Shown: piece by piece, positions 36,995 through 47,090 of the stretch
Position numbering within the stretch: the first letter of the stretch is position 1
Layout: each line of letters starts with the position of its first letter
From: Dyadobacter sp. NIV53
Lineage (GTDB): Bacteria; Bacteroidota; Bacteroidia; Cytophagales; Spirosomataceae
DNA: 64,000 nt
Direction of reading: 5' to 3'
Assembly (NCBI RefSeq): GCF_019711195.1
Contig: NZ_CP081299.1
Span: 6,854,501-6,918,500 of the forward strand
Notes under the pieces: generated by a model
Told to the model about the DNA's origin: nothing
The model's input: the letters and a program-made list of their open reading frames with translations, nothing else
Database searches by the model: none
Translations under genes and position numbers: made by a program

Positions 36995-39900
36995 TTAAAC
37001 ACTTTTCTCATAAAGCCATACGCGCAGCAATGACATCAGCTGATCAATATCTACCGGTTTGGTAATATAATCCGATGCGCCGGCGTTAATACACTTTTCA
37101 CGGTCGCCAGTCATAGCTTTTGCTGTTACTGCAATCACCGGCAGGTTTCTCCATTGGTAATTTTCCCGGATTTTTCTGGCTGTTTCGTAACCATCCATTT
37201 GCGGCATCATCATGTCCAGCAATACAACATCCACCAACGGATTTTCGTGAAGTTTTTGCATGGCTTCTTTTCCGTCCAGCGCCGTAATAACATTCATTTT
37301 ATAGTTTTCAAGTGACTTCGACAATGAGAAAATATTTCTTACATCATCGTCCGCTATCAGTACCGTTTTATTGTTTAATATTTCATTCAGGCCACCTAAC
37401 CTTTTAAATTCACTCGTTTTTGCGGTTGGTTTTTTACTTTCTTCCACAACGTGCAAAAACAATGAAACTTCGTCGAGCATACGTTGGTAGGAGTGGGCTG
37501 TTTTCACAATAATTGAATCCGCATACTGTTTTATCCGTAATTCTTCGGTCATCGACAGGCTTTTTCCGGTAAATACAATAATAGGGATATTCCCAAATTC
37601 CGGATTCTTCTTTACTTCTTCCAAAGTCTCGTATGCTCTTTTATCAGGAATGCCCATATCCAGTATAACACAGTCTACTTCATTTTCCCGTAATGCTTTT
37701 ATTCCTTCTGAAATGTCTCCCTTCAACTCAGAATTGATATTATATGTCCCTAAAAAATAGGCCAGGGCCTTGGCATGCTTTGAATTATCTTCAACTATAA
37801 GCACCTTTTTTGCTTTTCTGCTGATCACATACTCAATTTTTTCAAAAATATCATGCATTTTATCTATCACCATTGGCTTGTCGATAAAATCAACAGCACC
37901 TTTCATCATGCTTTCACTTTTCATACGGTGTGACGACATAATATGAACCGGAATATGCCTCGTTTCAGGATTGGCTTTTAGTGCATCCATCACTTCCCAT
38001 CCACTCATCACAGGCAGTTGAATATCAAGCAGAATTCCTAACGGGTTAAAAGTTCCGGCCAGTTCCAGTCCTTCATCACCCCGCACCGCGACTATTCCCT
38101 TATAACCTTGTTTTCTGGTGTAATCGAGGAGTGATCTTGCAAACAAAGTATCATCTTCAACAATCAGAATTACTTTATCGGTGCCGGTTATAACATGTCT
38201 GTCGTCCGGTATATTTTGAGGAACAACTGTGCTGATAAACTGAGAAGGGTCGGGAAATCTGACTTTTTGCTGGTTTTCATTTCTTAACGAAAATAAGTTC
38301 TCTTTAATAGGATTTTGTTCCGTCTCCGAATTAACGACAGGAATATACATGGTAAATTCACTTCCCTTTCCAGGAAGGCTGGATACTGTGATTTCACCTC
38401 CAAGAAGCTTAACCAATTCTCTGCTGATAGAAAGTCCAAGGCCTGTTCCTCCGTATTTTCTTTTTGTTGATCCGTCTGCCTGCTGAAAAGCTTCAAAAAT
38501 AAGCTGTTGTTTCTCAGGAGCAATTCCGATCCCGGTATCTTTGACGACAAAGCAAATCCTGTTATCCTCGTGACTTGCTTTTATGTCAACAGTTACAGCT
38601 CCCTTTGAAGTGAATTTTATCGCGTTGGATATCAGGTTTTTAAGTATCTGTTCCAAACGCATTTTATCCGTTTCAATAAAAGCCGGAATTTCGGGGCTGA
38701 GTGTAATTGTAAATTCCAGTCCTTTTTCCCTGGCAACCTGTGTAAAGAGCGATTTAATATCTACACTTACTTCTTTCAGCGAAACCTGATCAAATTCCAG
38801 TTCCATTTTACCGGCTTCAATTTTGGAAAGATCAAGAATTTCATCAATCAAACCCAATAATCCATTTCCTGACGACTGAATTACAGTTGCATATTCGACC
38901 TGATCATTACTTAAAGTCTTTTCATCGTTTTCGGCAAGTAACCGGCTTAGCAATAAAATTGAATTGAGCGGCGTGCGTAATTCATGCGACATATTTGCCA
39001 GGAATTCCGATTTGTACCTTGTTGTCAGTTCAAGTTCTTCGGCTTTTCGCTGTATTTCAAAATTCTTTTCTTCCAGTAATCCGCTTCTTTCTTCCAGTTC
39101 TTCATTGGTTTGCTGTAATTCCTCCTGTTGAACCCTTAATTCTTCTTCGGATGCCTGCAGTTTTTGTGACTGCGCTTCAAGTTCCGTATTCAGGTTTTCG
39201 AGTTCATTATGCTGTGTTTGCAGTTCTTCGGATTGTGCCTGCGTTTCTTCCAGGAAGTTTTGAAGTTTTGCGTAATCTAAAGCACTGTTTATGCCAATGG
39301 CCATTGCTTCCAGGTTTTCTTCCAGGAACTTTATTTCCAGCGGCTCAGGGTATTTTAACAATCCCAGTTCTATAACCCCGATACATTCGTGCGCATAAAC
39401 CAGTGGGAGTATCACAAGCACAGCCGGACTAGCCGATCCCAAAGTAGAAGAAATATTGATATAGTTTTCAGGAATATCTTTCACAATCAGCGGCTTTTTG
39501 TTTTTGATAACCTGTCCTGAAAGCCCCTGTCCGGAGATGATTTGTTCCGGTGCATCCATTGTGGCATACTTTGCACCCAGGGTAAAGTCCCAGTCGCTAT
39601 CCAGAATGTATATCGTGGCAAGAGGCGCATTAATATAACCAGTAAGGGTCTGGATCAAATTAGCTGCCAGTTTTTTAAGGACACGTTCGCCACGAATGGC
39701 ATCGCTGACCTGTACAGTTCCAACCTGCAGCCAGGCCTCATTTGTAAGTGTAGTAAAAGTTTGCTCAAGAGAGCCGGTCATGGAATTTAATGCGACGGCA
39801 ATCCGGCCTATTTCATCATCACCAACATCAGCACTTCTTTCTGTATAATTCCCAGAAGATATTTTTTTTGTAATTTCTTCCAGATTATTGATCCTATGCC

Positions 39901-40594
39901 TGGTTTCACCGTATTTTTTCTCTTCTTCCAATTGCTGCAGCAAGCGGTTATTCATGTCTCTTTTAATCCTGAAATACGCAAAACCTGTGATCAGGATCGA
40001 AACCAAAGCAGCAAAAAGTAAAAGAAAAGGAGTGTAGTTGATATAAATTTCCTGCTGGCTAAGTCTCTCCTTTAAAGTTTTTTCTTCCTCTGATTTTACC
40101 TGATTGACGATCAGCCTGGTGTCATCCATGATCTTTTTGCCTTTTCGCATTTCATTGTTCCTTTCATCGGAATTAACGAGATACAGTGGGCTTTTTCTTG
40201 CAAAATCTATTACCCTTTCCATTTGGGCAAATCGGGCTTCGTAGCGTTCCTTGAGTGGAATAAGTGTTTTTTGCTGGATTGGGTTTTCCAGAGTAAGCGC
40301 TATCAGATTATTATAAGATGCCGTTGTCCTGCTGTAAGCACCATTATAAGGTTCAAGAAATACAGGATCCAGAGTTAACAGAAACCCGCGTTGTCCGGTC
40401 TCAGCATCTTTAATGTAGGATATAATGTTTTCGGCCTCTATCAGTACCTGGTTTGTATGGTTAACCAGCTGGGAATTAACAATCAGTTTCTGAGTACTGT
40501 AATAAGAGGCGGTAAGGCTCAGGATCAGTAATATAATTGAAGCTGTAAAAACGATCTGTAACTGAAAAATAATAGAGTTAGAAGTCCTTCTCAT
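36995..40594 (-). CDS. Hybrid histidine kinase: CHASE3-HAMP-GAF-HisKA-HATPase-REC-REC-REC
   Basis: 1199 residues. TM1 near 10-30, CHASE3-like periplasmic domain 35-185 (containing SYIKDAETGQRGFLLTLDP), TM2 near 190-210, HAMP about 220-275, GAF about 290-440, coiled coil about 445-530, HisKA with phospho-His near 537 (FLANMSHELRTPLNS), HATPase (NLISNAIKFT, GTGLGLSI), then three receivers. The last carries LLDMMMPQMDG; the second has an Asp in DMGIP. The long Glu/Gln-rich coil (ELQTQHNELENL, EELRVQQEELQQ) is typical of these kinases. It is 31 bp downstream of another sensor kinase gene. Confidence 0.92.
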   Translation of the reverse strand: MRRTSNSIIFQLQIVFTASIILLILSLTASYYSTQKLIVNSQLVNHTNQVLIEAENIISYIKDAETGQRGFLLTLDPVFLEPYNGAYSRTTASYNNLIALTLENPIQQKTLIPLKERYEARFAQMERVIDFARKSPLYLVNSDERNNEMRKGKKIMDDTRLIVNQVKSEEEKTLKERLSQQEIYINYTPFLLLFAALVSILITGFAYFRIKRDMNNRLLQQLEEEKKYGETRHRINNLEEITKKISSGNYTERSADVGDDEIGRIAVALNSMTGSLEQTFTTLTNEAWLQVGTVQVSDAIRGERVLKKLAANLIQTLTGYINAPLATIYILDSDWDFTLGAKYATMDAPEQIISGQGLSGQVIKNKKPLIVKDIPENYINISSTLGSASPAVLVILPLVYAHECIGVIELGLLKYPEPLEIKFLEENLEAMAIGINSALDYAKLQNFLEETQAQSEELQTQHNELENLNTELEAQSQKLQASEEELRVQQEELQQTNEELEERSGLLEEKNFEIQRKAEELELTTRYKSEFLANMSHELRTPLNSILLLSRLLAENDEKTLSNDQVEYATVIQSSGNGLLGLIDEILDLSKIEAGKMELEFDQVSLKEVSVDIKSLFTQVAREKGLEFTITLSPEIPAFIETDKMRLEQILKNLISNAIKFTSKGAVTVDIKASHEDNRICFVVKDTGIGIAPEKQQLIFEAFQQADGSTKRKYGGTGLGLSISRELVKLLGGEITVSSLPGKGSEFTMYIPVVNSETEQNPIKENLFSLRNENQQKVRFPDPSQFISTVVPQNIPDDRHVITGTDKVILIVEDDTLFARSLLDYTRKQGYKGIVAVRGDEGLELAGTFNPLGILLDIQLPVMSGWEVMDALKANPETRHIPVHIMSSHRMKSESMMKGAVDFIDKPMVIDKMHDIFEKIEYVISRKAKKVLIVEDNSKHAKALAYFLGTYNINSELKGDISEGIKALRENEVDCVILDMGIPDKRAYETLEEVKKNPEFGNIPIIVFTGKSLSMTEELRIKQYADSIIVKTAHSYQRMLDEVSLFLHVVEESKKPTAKTSEFKRLGGLNEILNNKTVLIADDDVRNIFSLSKSLENYKMNVITALDGKEAMQKLHENPLVDVVLLDMMMPQMDGYETARKIRENYQWRNLPVIAVTAKAMTGDREKCINAGASDYITKPVDIDQLMSLLRVWLYEKSV

Positions 40595-40625
40595 GGCATT
40601 GATAATGATGCTTGATCTTTAAGTT

Positions 40626-42193
40626 TTAAGGTTGGGAAACAGGAAGTACCAGAATAAAGCGTGCCCCGCCATTTTCACTGCTTTGAGCCGAAATCAAACC
40701 ATTGTGTTTGTCCATGATTTTTTTCGCAATAGCCAGCCCTATGCCTGTTCCTTCATATTCGGCCTGATTATTAAGTCGTTGGAATATAACAAAAATACGA
40801 TCCAGAAATTTTTCATCAAAACCAATACCGTTATCTGCAATAATAATCCGGCAATATGCACCATTTCTGTCCTGATTGCCATCAATTGATTTTACATCGA
40901 TCAGCTCTGATGTGATTTTAATATATGGTGTGGTATCGTGGCGCGAGAATTTCAGGGCATTACTGATCAGATTTTGAAATACCTGCCTGATCTGGCTCGG
41001 AATCGTGTCGATAACAGGAATATATCCCAGATTGACTTCAAACTTTTTCTCAGTAATAACTTCTTGAAAATCAACCAGAAGTTCATTAATCAGCGTATTA
41101 AGATTAGTAGGGGAAAACTCTGCATTGACTGAGAGCCTTGAATAATCGAGCAGGTCACTTATGAGCCTCGACATTTTCGCTGCTGCACCAATGGAGCGAT
41201 CAAGATAAGATGCTGCTTCCGCATTAGTACTCAGAAATTTATCCTTAACCAGATGACTGAACGTTTGAATTTTTCGTAAAGGTTCTTTCAGGTCGTGCGA
41301 TACCACCCAAGCAAACTGCTGGAGCTCGTGGTTGGTACTTTCAAGTTCAGAGTTTTTGTTGAGCAGTTCTTTTGTCCGTAATTCAACTTTATGTTCCAAA
41401 AGTTCATTGGCCATTTTTTGCTGATGGATATCTGTAAATGTGCCCACCCAGCGAATAATTGCAGCCTGTTGAAAAATGGGAATCGCCTTTAATAAAAAGT
41501 ATTTGTACTCCTGTGTCTTTAAGTGTTGAAGCCGTAATTCCCAGCTAAATTCAATTCCGTCCTGAATATTCTTCCTGAGTTTGTCATATACCTCGTGATC
41601 GTCGGGATGAACATCCGGAAATCTGCCTGCTAGTTCTGAATATTGAAACCAATGCTCGTTTACATATTCAATAATACCGTCCATGCCAAGCGTAAATGCA
41701 ATTTGAGGTAACGATTCCATAACAGAGCGCAATTCCTGCATTCTTTCTGCCAGATTATCCTGAGCCTGTTTCCTGATCTCAATCTCTTTTTGCAGGGAAT
41801 TCTGTATTATTTTAAGCTCTTGCTGCTGTTCGTAGAGTTTATTGAAAGTCTTTACTTTTAAAAGTAAAATATCGGTATCAACTGGTTTGGTCAGGTAGTC
41901 AATACCGCCGGATGAATATCCCTTTGTAATAAATTTCTTTTCTTTATTCACAGCCGAAAGGAAGATGATCGGTGTGTCCTTCGCTTTATTAAAACCGGAA
42001 ACAGCTTCTGCAACTTCAAACCCGTCCATTCCCGGCATCTGAACATCCATGATAATGACAGAATAACTCGTATTGAGGATTTTTTTAAAGCTTCCTCTCC
42101 TGATCCGGCGCTGTCAGTTTCAAAATTATTTAACTCCAGTATTTTCCTTAATGGTAATATATTTTCGGGTCTGTCGTCGACAATAAGAATCAT
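40626..42193 (-). CDS. REC-PAS-HisKA-HATPase sensor kinase, frameshifted in the receiver
   Basis: The start MILIVDDRPENILPL at 42193 leads into a receiver, which leaves frame after EEALKK. Adding one base to the T7 run 42080-42086 (A7 on the coding strand) gives KKILNTSYSVIIMDVQMPGM and joins the rest of the frame to 40626. Repaired: receiver 1-120, coiled coil, PAS about 150-270, HisKA with His near 298 (FAWVVSHDLKEPLRK), HATPase with ISNALKFS and GTGIGLAIA. About 522 residues. First gene of the phosphorelay run ending at CheB. Confidence 0.82.
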
Positions 42194-42444
42194 AATAAAC
42201 TAAAAAATATCATTGTTTTCCGGTCTTATAGTGTCATAGGATAGATAATAAAAAATTGTTACCTGAGAAGATAAAGTCAGAAAGAAAGGATTCTTACCTT
42301 ATTAATTCGTTTAAATCACCGGTTTAAAACGTTTATGCCTATACGAATTTTCAGTGTAAAGTGTGTGCACAAAGCATATTCATAAATATCATACCTGAAA
42401 ATTCATTTGTTAGAATTGAAAAAGAAAGATTTACTGAACAGATC

Positions 42445-42711
42445 TCATGATTTTTCTGCCAAAAGATCACTCACAATCTCTTTAAGTTCTACACTCCATT
42501 TTTGAACGGTTATCATGGGGTGGATATACGGAACGTTAAAATCCTCAACAATAGAGGTCTTTTCTAATTCTTTAACCAAAGTAATAATTGCATCTACAAT
42601 ATTTTCTTGCGATGGATCATATTGTGTATCCTCATTGGTTTCGCTGACACGGGACAAAAAATCCTTTATTTTAATCAATTCTTCCTTTGAAATTTGCTGT
42701 TTATCCATCAT
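42445..42711 (-). CDS. Small acidic hypothetical protein
   Basis: 88 residues, predicted mostly helical (KEELIKIKDFLSRVSETNED, NIVDAIITLVKELEKT). No signal or TM helix. Two adjacent ATGs (42711, 42708) are equivalent. No recognised family. It stands alone between the kinase operon and a lipoprotein gene. Confidence 0.6.
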   Translation of the reverse strand: MMDKQQISKEELIKIKDFLSRVSETNEDTQYDPSQENIVDAIITLVKELEKTSIVEDFNVPYIHPMITVQKWSVELKEIVSDLLAEKS

Positions 42712-42764
42712 GAAAAAAGGCTATCCGGCTCATTAGCGGCCTTATTGTTGGGAATTATTTTTCC

Positions 42765-42783
42765 CCTGAATCGCAGATTCAGG
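42765..42783. terminator. Short perfect hairpin
   Basis: CCTGAATC (42765-42772) and GATTCAGG (42776-42783) form an 8-bp stem around GCA, 80 bp after the 42863-43435 gene. There is no T-run, so it is a weak terminator candidate. Confidence 0.35.
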
Positions 42784-42862
42784 TGCTTCTGTGTTTACAG
42801 CAAATATTGTACTAACTATTATATTCAGGTAAACGGGGAGTTGTTGGGATCTGTGGCATGAA

Positions 42863-43435
42863 TTAAATGTCCCGGATCTTAATTTTCATCTGATGAGGTG
42901 CTGTTTCATCGCCGCCAAAATAGGGGAGCAATTTGTACGCAATACCAACTCCACCTGAGCAGTGGCGGGGCATTACGGTTTCAATTCCGTTAAATGTAAA
43001 AACATAAGTATTCTCATTCGTCTTCAGGCCAAAGCTGGTTATTTTACCAATTTCCGTAGTTCCGAGTTCTTTTTCCTGTCTTTGTCCGTTGACATAAATA
43101 TAGGCATAGATCCGTAATGCATGATCCCGCCAGTTCCAGCCAAATCGTGCACTGTTTGCCTGGTGCTGAGAACTGCAGTCAGAAAAACCCAGTAGCTTAT
43201 TGATATCATTTTGGTTTTCAGGAATAGAAGTCTTGTAAATGCATGTACTGTCAAATACAGCCTGAAACCGCATACCAGAGGAGGTAAATAAACCATTGGA
43301 ATTGTGATCCACTTCATGATTTCCGGCCTGAATGGTATAAGTGACAAAATCGTCACCAAAACTGGGTGAATTTCCGAACCAATCGCAAGAGGTCAGCAAT
43401 AAGGCAAGAATGGAGAGTAAGCTGTAAATTTTCAT
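42863..43435 (-). CDS. Hypothetical lipoprotein
   Basis: 190 residues with a clear lipobox (SLLSILALLLTSCDW, Cys at 17). The body is beta-rich (DFVTYTIQAGNHEVDHNSNG, ENTYVFTFNGIETV) and has three more Cys. No family recognised. It is probably anchored in the outer membrane and monocistronic. Confidence 0.75.
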   Translation of the reverse strand: MKIYSLLSILALLLTSCDWFGNSPSFGDDFVTYTIQAGNHEVDHNSNGLFTSSGMRFQAVFDSTCIYKTSIPENQNDINKLLGFSDCSSQHQANSARFGWNWRDHALRIYAYIYVNGQRQEKELGTTEIGKITSFGLKTNENTYVFTFNGIETVMPRHCSGGVGIAYKLLPYFGGDETAPHQMKIKIRDI

Positions 43436-43536
43436 TTCAATTTTTAATTCCCGATGCTTTAAACGTTTTTTTGTCTTGGTAATTACTTTTCGGAAACAAT
43501 TTAGAACAATATGAATTTTGTTTACGTATACCTCTT

Positions 43537-44268
43537 TCAGTTTTTTGGTTTGCTTACCTGATAAACATGAAGTTCGGGTGTAACATCCAATAGGATTTTG
43601 CGAAATTCACTAACATCCTTGAATTGCAGCTGGGTTATGGTTCTGGATTCGTACCGGATCTCAAATTGTTCTGACTCAAAAGGCCAGGGATCCACATGCA
43701 GATGTTTTTCATCCAGTGAATAAAGCTGGTAACATTGCTGGTCAGGTCCGGTACTGATCTCGATCTTTCTGTTTTCAGGCTGTATCAGTTGCTGACAGAT
43801 TAATAACGAAAAAGCATCACACCATTCCAAAATGGCATACGCATGTATCAGTTCGTTCTCATTCAGGCCAATTTCTTTTTTCCAGACAGATTCCTGCTTT
43901 TGCAGATTATCAGCATATTTTTTTGCGGCCTTATAATCTGAACTGCCGTACAAAAATCTGATATGACGGGAAGTTAGCAAGGCTATATACCGGCTTTTGG
44001 TTAATGCATATCCTATTAATTCATCGCATTTTTGTTTTTCAAACTTTCTTGATTTAAAGTTAACCGGCCCGCCATTTTCATTGATTAATTTATTGTCAGA
44101 GTCAAACTCGTTGAAAACATCGTCGTGCCCGGCCGTGGCAATAATTGTTTCCAGCCATCGTTCCGGCCGGTTTTCTTTTTTCCAGTGAAAACATATTTCT
44201 CCGGCTAATAAACCATGAGCTCTCTGGGAAATAATCTGCCACCCGTTTTCCAGGTAATTTACAATCAT
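43537..44268 (-). CDS. DUF3891 family protein
   Basis: 243 residues, cytosolic. Conserved words are QRAHGLLAGEICFHW, ATAGHDDVFNEFD and the Asp/His-rich WCDAFSLLICQQL, in the order expected for DUF3891. The paired HGLLAG and GHDD suggest a metal site as in HD-like proteins, but no activity is established for the family. Confidence 0.85.
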   Translation of the reverse strand: MIVNYLENGWQIISQRAHGLLAGEICFHWKKENRPERWLETIIATAGHDDVFNEFDSDNKLINENGGPVNFKSRKFEKQKCDELIGYALTKSRYIALLTSRHIRFLYGSSDYKAAKKYADNLQKQESVWKKEIGLNENELIHAYAILEWCDAFSLLICQQLIQPENRKIEISTGPDQQCYQLYSLDEKHLHVDPWPFESEQFEIRYESRTITQLQFKDVSEFRKILLDVTPELHVYQVSKPKN

Positions 44269-44459
44269 GAATGAAATTAAATAAACTTTACTTTTTGAGG
44301 TCAGATCAAATAGTATGCCGCACTTATTAAATCACACATTAATTTTTATTTCAGTTTAGAATCCAGCAAATATGAGTCACAGGTTTAAGATCTAATATTT
44401 AACTTTGATAAGATGTTGTCGAATAACGTATTGTAAATAACTTCCTTAAATCAGTTTCT

Positions 44460-45506
44460 ATGAAATGGGTCTGGTGCTTTATCTGTTTTCTCCTCATTGC
44501 ATGTGTCTCGAATGCACAGGATCGGTACCTGAAAATTACTACCGATTGTATGATACCTGCATCACCATTCACAAATATCTATTCTATTGATAACCGGTCA
44601 GACAATCAGCTTTTAGGGTTTTTGGAAGGAAAGAAAAGCGGAATAGAAAGTGTCAGTTTTAATGGAAACCTTACAGACACACTGGCTCATATTTTTGTAG
44701 GACAGCCATTAATAGGTGTAGAAACAGAACTCGTTTTAATTTTGAACGAACTCTTTCTAAGTGGATCCGAAAATTCAGGAAAGTTTAAGTTATCCATGCG
44801 TTTGTTTTCTTCCCGGGGTACAAAAGCGTACACTGAAATATTAACTGTGGACAGTATATATGTAATACGGGGCAAAAATTCGAATGAAAAATTACTTTCT
44901 TCTATAAGTGACCAGTTGTGCGAAATAAGAAATCGGGTAATTATGGATCAGAATAAAACATCTGAAAATGCATTTTATTATTCTTTGAAAGAACTTTATG
45001 ATCTTGATAGCCTTGAAAAATTAAAAATTCCCATGTACCTCACGGACAAACCTGCGCGGGGTATTTACAAAGACTATGAACATTTTAAACGAAATACGCC
45101 GGATATTGATACCGAAATTATTATCGATACGAATGACCGGAAAGGTATTCAGGTTGACAGGGTTTTTAAAAATAAGAACCGGAAAGTTAAATTAGATCCA
45201 ACCGGAATTTACGCGGTTTCTGATGGCAAAAAGCTAATTAAAGTTACTTCCTCCGGTGAATTTCTTGAAATAAGAAAACAAAACTTTGATTTTTATTACG
45301 ACCGCCCCGGTTCGTTTTCAAGTCAGGAATATCCTTTTGCTCCTAATTATTTTCCTGGTGGAGGACGGATAGGTACAACCAGAACGGGGGACTTGGTAAT
45401 TCGCCTTAATAAATCCGACGCAGATAATACGCCGTTCTATCGTTTTAAAATTAATCATCGAAAAGGCAATTCGGTGCCGGTTTCAATCGTGGACAAACGA
45501 AGATGA
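44460..45506 (+). CDS. Hypothetical exported protein
   Basis: 348 residues with signal peptide (WCFICFLLIACVSNAQ); the Cys in LLIACVS may be a lipobox, but SNAQ looks like a signal peptidase I site. The rest alternates strands and charged loops, and ends with a Pro/Gly-rich stretch (APNYFPGGGRIGTTRTGDLV). I do not recognise the family. Confidence 0.7.
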   Translation: MKWVWCFICFLLIACVSNAQDRYLKITTDCMIPASPFTNIYSIDNRSDNQLLGFLEGKKSGIESVSFNGNLTDTLAHIFVGQPLIGVETELVLILNELFLSGSENSGKFKLSMRLFSSRGTKAYTEILTVDSIYVIRGKNSNEKLLSSISDQLCEIRNRVIMDQNKTSENAFYYSLKELYDLDSLEKLKIPMYLTDKPARGIYKDYEHFKRNTPDIDTEIIIDTNDRKGIQVDRVFKNKNRKVKLDPTGIYAVSDGKKLIKVTSSGEFLEIRKQNFDFYYDRPGSFSSQEYPFAPNYFPGGGRIGTTRTGDLVIRLNKSDADNTPFYRFKINHRKGNSVPVSIVDKRR

Positions 45507-45549
45507 TAGTATTAATAGAAATGTATATTTCATAATTATAATAAAAAAA

Positions 45550-45575
45550 GGAAGCCGGGTTGAACCCCAACTTCC
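45550..45575 (-). terminator. Terminator for the 53-residue minus-strand gene
   Basis: GGAAG...CTTCC and GGGTT...AACCC form a two-part stem; on the minus strand it is followed by seven T's (complement of 45543-45549). It lies 28 bp after the small gene's stop. Confidence 0.65.
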
Positions 45576-45602
45576 CAATTCTAAATTCATCATTCTTAGC
45601 TC

Positions 45603-45764
45603 CTAATCCTTTTTCTTACCCTGGCTTTGGGTTTGTTTTTTATTATTGGTGATATGGTCACCTTTCACTGTTTCTTCTTCCTTATGTCTGCTGTCCAGAT
45701 TATCTTTATTTTCTGTCTTCGACTGGGTCTGAGACTTTGGGTTGGACGTTTGTGACTGTTTCAT
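45603..45764 (-). CDS. Very small hydrophilic protein
   Basis: 53 residues (MKQSQTSNPKSQTQSKTENK ... QSQGKKKD) with no hydrophobic segment, rich in Gln, Ser, Thr, Lys and Asn, so probably disordered. The ATG, clean stop and a well-placed terminator support a real gene. It recalls short stress-related hydrophilic proteins of Bacteroidota but no family was identified. Confidence 0.5.
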   Translation of the reverse strand: MKQSQTSNPKSQTQSKTENKDNLDSRHKEEETVKGDHITNNKKQTQSQGKKKD

Positions 45765-45814
45765 AACAATTTAATGTTGGTTATGTCACATATTATATAA
45801 CAATTGTGCCAGGC

Positions 45815-47008
45815 TCACTCAGCTTCAGGAGAGGCTACAATAGTCTTGATTTGCCTGCTTCCTTCGTATAACTCGTATTCCAGCAACCGGCAATCAATCG
45901 TACTGGTATAAAATTCTATTCTTCGTTTCGCTTTAAGGCCGATTTTTTTTGCAAGATCCAGATTCCCCGTAAAAACATAACCATAATAACCGCCGCACTT
46001 CTGTTTCATGAAATCCCCAATTCTTCCATAGGTTTCTTCCAGTTCATCCACATCTCCAAGCCGGTCGCCATATTCAGGATTGACAAAAAAGACGCCTTTT
46101 TCACCAACCGGAACTTCAGCACTGGCAAAGTCACAAACTTCAAATTCAATCATATCAGCTACACCGGCAGCTATTGCGTTCTTTTTTGCATTAACAACCG
46201 CCAGTTCGCTGTAATCGCTGGCAATGATGCGTAGTCCCGGTACTTCGGTAATCTGTTGTTCGAGCTTATCCTGTTCGGCAAAATATATTTCCTCGTCGTA
46301 ACCCTGGCAGTGCATAAATGCATAATTGGTACGGAATAATCCCGGTCGGCTGTTACTTGCGATCAGTGCAGCTTCAATTGCCAGCGTACCTGAACCGCAC
46401 ATAGGATTTATAAATGGAGAATTTCTGTCCCAGCGGCTCGCCAGTATTGTTGCTGACGCCAAAGCTTCAAGCATCGGCGCACGTCCAGGGATTTTACGGT
46501 AACCATGCCGTGCCAGTGAATCACCGGAAGTGTCAATAAATATTTCGGCATAATCGAATTTCCAGAAAAGATGTATCACAGCACCAGTCAGTTCCGGGCC
46601 AGTAGTTGGCCGCGTCCCCCTTTTTTCACGAAGCCTGTCCACAATAGCATCTTTTACCCGCACATTGGCAAACATATTATTGTTAATGGTCGGATTCTGG
46701 ACATTGCTTGTTACTGAAAAATAACCAGGGTCGGGGATGATATCTTCCCAGCTTATTTTCAATAAATGATTATATACATCATCTGCATTTTTTGCCTCAA
46801 ATTGCTGAAGACTATACAAAACCTGGCTCGCACAATACAGGTTTAGGTTTAGTTTAATACAGTCGTTGATGGTACCCTTTATACGTACTCCGGTTATAAA
46901 AGCTTCTTCAATTTCAAATCCCAGATCTTTTACTTCCTGCTCCACATATGGGGCGAGGCGTTTATTGCAGGTAATGGTAACAGGGGCAGCGGTGGTATAT
47001 AATGACAT
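45815..47008 (-). CDS. rlmL: THUMP-domain 23S rRNA (guanine-N2) methyltransferase, RlmL-like
   Basis: 397 residues: N-terminal ferredoxin-like/THUMP region (about 1-160), then a class I methyltransferase. NPMCGSGTLAIEAALIASN binds SAM, IIASDYSELAVVNAKKNA follows, and the catalytic loop is NPEYGDRLGD where E. coli-type enzymes have NPPYG. No RlmK domain is fused. It should methylate G2445-equivalent of 23S rRNA; the precise site is inferred from the family. Confidence 0.88.
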   Translation of the reverse strand: MSLYTTAAPVTITCNKRLAPYVEQEVKDLGFEIEEAFITGVRIKGTINDCIKLNLNLYCASQVLYSLQQFEAKNADDVYNHLLKISWEDIIPDPGYFSVTSNVQNPTINNNMFANVRVKDAIVDRLREKRGTRPTTGPELTGAVIHLFWKFDYAEIFIDTSGDSLARHGYRKIPGRAPMLEALASATILASRWDRNSPFINPMCGSGTLAIEAALIASNSRPGLFRTNYAFMHCQGYDEEIYFAEQDKLEQQITEVPGLRIIASDYSELAVVNAKKNAIAAGVADMIEFEVCDFASAEVPVGEKGVFFVNPEYGDRLGDVDELEETYGRIGDFMKQKCGGYYGYVFTGNLDLAKKIGLKAKRRIEFYTSTIDCRLLEYELYEGSRQIKTIVASPEAE

Positions 47009-47090
47009 GAATTAATTCGAAAGTAAGAAAAGCACAAACTTACACGTTTGCTGTTGAAGATTCAGGTTTCAGCGAAAATGTTTGTTTCCG

